A stretch of DNA of 64,000 nt, taken from NCBI RefSeq assembly GCF_000687875.1, contig NZ_JHYG01000006.1:1-64000 (forward strand), written 5' to 3'. A program made the translations under genes and the position numbers. A model generated the notes under the pieces. That model was not told the DNA's origin and made no database searches. It saw nothing but the letters and a program-made list of their open reading frames with translations. Below, one piece after another: positions 62,778-64,000 of the stretch; position 1 is the first letter of the stretch, and each line of letters opens with the position of its first letter. This DNA comes from Acidocella facilis ATCC 35904 (GTDB lineage Bacteria; Pseudomonadota; Alphaproteobacteria; Acetobacterales; Acetobacteraceae).

Positions 62778-63668
62778 CTACCCCAGCGCGTCGCGCAGCG
62801 TGCCAAGCCGGGCGAGCGTCCGGATGGTGCGGTTCTGGTTGGCAATCGCCAGCCCCATCACCAGGGCTTCCAGAATGATCAGCGTGGCGCCGTGCAGCGC
62901 CACCCGCTCGGTGCGGCCACGCCGGGCGGTGATCAACCCTTGCGCCAGCTTCGCCAGTTTGGTGTTGGGGGTGTCGGTCACCAGCACGATCTTGGCACCC
63001 GCCTTGTTCGCCTCGCTCGCCGCCAGCAACACTTCCTTATAGGGCTTGCCGTAAGAGAGGATCAGCAGCCCGTCTTGTTCCGAAAGATCCAGCAGCTCAT
63101 CGGCCAGGCCGAGCCCGCCCTGGCCGATGGTCTTGCAGGCCTGGCCATGGCGGCCCATCAGCAGGCGCAGATACTCCGCCAGCAGGCGTGACGGGCCGGC
63201 AGCATAGATGACAATCCGCGCCACCCCGCCCAGCAGCGCGATCGCTTCGTGGATTTCCGCGCGCTCCGCCGGTTCCTGCAGCTGCGCCAGTGATTCCATA
63301 TGGGTGTCGATGACCAGATCCGCGGCCGAGGAGCCCTTGCCCTCCAGATCCTCGAAGGTCTGGCGCATATGCTGCAAAGGGGCGGCGGATTTGCCGATGG
63401 CGGCGGCGATGCTCTGGCGCAGCTCCGCCATGCCCTGAAAGCCCAGCGCCTGCACTGTGCGGATGACGCTGGCGTCCGAGGTGCCGATCATCGCCGCCAG
63501 CTCCGCCGCCGAATGGGCAAGGACCGCGACCTTGTTGCGGTCGAGGTAGTGGGCCACGCGTTGCATCGCGGGCGGCATGGCAGCCTCGTGCGCGGCGAGC
63601 TTCGAGGAAAAATCATTGGCCGGCAGAGCGTTTAGGGCGGATGTCGGCGGGGGGCGGGAGGCTTTCAT
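62778..63668 (-). CDS. MurR/RpiR-family transcriptional regulator (second)
   Basis: A 296-residue regulator. The HTH_6 domain covers about 30-110 (MPPAMQRVAHYLDRNKVAVLAH, IGTSDASVIRTVQALGFQGMAEL), and a SIS domain follows (about 140-270; VIYAAGPSRLLAEYL, LILSYGKPYKEVLLAASEAN). The ATG at 63668 is used; an in-frame start 51 bases upstream adds a histidine-rich tail and is less likely. No sugar gene adjoins it, so the target is unclear. The divergent ABC gene is 141 bp away. Confidence 0.85.
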   Translation of the reverse strand: MKASRPPPTSALNALPANDFSSKLAAHEAAMPPAMQRVAHYLDRNKVAVLAHSAAELAAMIGTSDASVIRTVQALGFQGMAELRQSIAAAIGKSAAPLQHMRQTFEDLEGKGSSAADLVIDTHMESLAQLQEPAERAEIHEAIALLGGVARIVIYAAGPSRLLAEYLRLLMGRHGQACKTIGQGGLGLADELLDLSEQDGLLILSYGKPYKEVLLAASEANKAGAKIVLVTDTPNTKLAKLAQGLITARRGRTERVALHGATLIILEALVMGLAIANQNRTIRTLARLGTLRDALG

Positions 63669-63809
63669 CAAAACGTCAATTCTGTAGTGGTTGCAAGGCG
63701 GGTGGTGGTTATGTAGCAAATGCTACTAAATGTCCTACCTGATCTTCCGGCCTGTTTCCAGCCTTTTGCCTGTGACAGTTCCGTCTCAGCCCTTGTCAGC
63801 GGGCGTGGC

Positions 63810-64000
63810 ATGAGCGGCCCCTTGCTTGCCGTCAACGGGCTGCGTGGCCTGGCCGGCGGGCCATTTGCGCTCACCCTGGCGCGGGGCGAATGCGTGGTGA
63901 TCTCTGGCGCCTCGGGGATCGGCAAGAGCCTGCTGCTGCGCATGATCGCGGATCTGGACCCGAATGAGGGCCAGCTCAGCCTGGATGGTGTCAGCCGCGA
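63810..64000 (+). CDS. ABC transporter ATP-binding protein (partial, runs off window)
   Basis: Only 63 N-terminal residues are visible: a short leader, LTLARGECVVISGASGIGKS with Walker A G-A-S-G-I-G-K-S, then LLLRMIADLDPNEGQLSLDG. The very short spacing before Walker A and the I-A-D-L-D-P-N-E-G segment resemble the FetA/YbbL group that pairs with a FetB/YbbM permease. The identification is tentative because the signature region lies outside. Confidence 0.65.
   Translation, partial: MSGPLLAVNGLRGLAGGPFALTLARGECVVISGASGIGKSLLLRMIADLDPNEGQLSLDGVSR

Noticed and set aside
1-64000. tRNA, rRNA, CRISPR arrays, prophage or complete insertion sequences
   Set aside because: No cloverleaf, rRNA core, regularly spaced repeat array, integrase or transposase was recognised on either strand.

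Overview
The window is a GC-rich bacterial chromosome segment with densely packed genes, frequent GTG/TTG starts and many 4-bp start/stop overlaps. The gene content fits an alphaproteobacterium. It includes an Entner-Doudoroff gluconate operon, an RpoE/ChrR pair with residue spacing like Rhodobacter ChrR, a class II (B12-dependent) ribonucleotide reductase, and NodT-type efflux lipoproteins. The recurring stop-proximal AAAGTTTTTGG terminators and general style suggest Acetobacteraceae (Acidiphilium/Acidocella-like). The family assignment is inference. I saw no rRNA, tRNA, CRISPR array, intact insertion sequence or prophage.

Layout. 1-4164: a gluconate operon (MFS transporter, gluconokinase, 5'-truncated view of edd) divergent from a LacI-type repressor, with a near-palindromic operator between them. 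4161-6681: an RpiR regulator divergent from methylmalonate-semialdehyde dehydrogenase, around a perfect 20-bp palindrome. 6766-8488: pirin and a divergent LysR. 8485-15603: an FCD-GntR regulator divergent from a five-gene 5-oxoproline operon (NRAMP-like transporter, PxpA, DUF1445, PxpB-PxpC fusion, biotin carboxylase-BCCP fusion). 15600-22444: two divergent operons around an ECF sigma factor and its ChrR-type anti-sigma. They carry two CFA-synthase-like methyltransferases, an FAD oxidoreductase, DUF1365, DUF1295 and DUF2177. Both operons have the same TGATCC-N16-CGTAT promoter, placed so close to the start codons that the mRNAs may be leaderless. 22506-27415: a diguanylate cyclase, class II RNR and an SDR.

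27681-48494 is the most unusual part. It is about 21 kb on one strand encoding a full envelope-crossing set: TonB, TonB-dependent receptor, two tandem paralogous substrate-binding proteins, DppB/DppC-like permeases, a fused double ATPase, ExbB, ExbD, an RND tripartite pump, a 17-codon ORF overlapping a terminator-like hairpin, an ABC exporter and an outer-membrane barrel protein. The set could import a ligand through both membranes and export a ligand or derivative. The substrate is unknown.

48639-64000: DUF3237 protein; AraC regulator divergent from an amino-acid permease and amidohydrolase; a two-component system divergent from a second RND pump operon; a secreted beta-propeller protein; an RpiR regulator; and the start of an ABC ATPase running off the window. 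Three related palindromic repeats (26574, 48493, 61401) and an imperfect inverted repeat (53768) lie between genes.

All calls come from reading translations, motifs and spacing. No database search was run, so substrate assignments for transporters and regulators are inferences.
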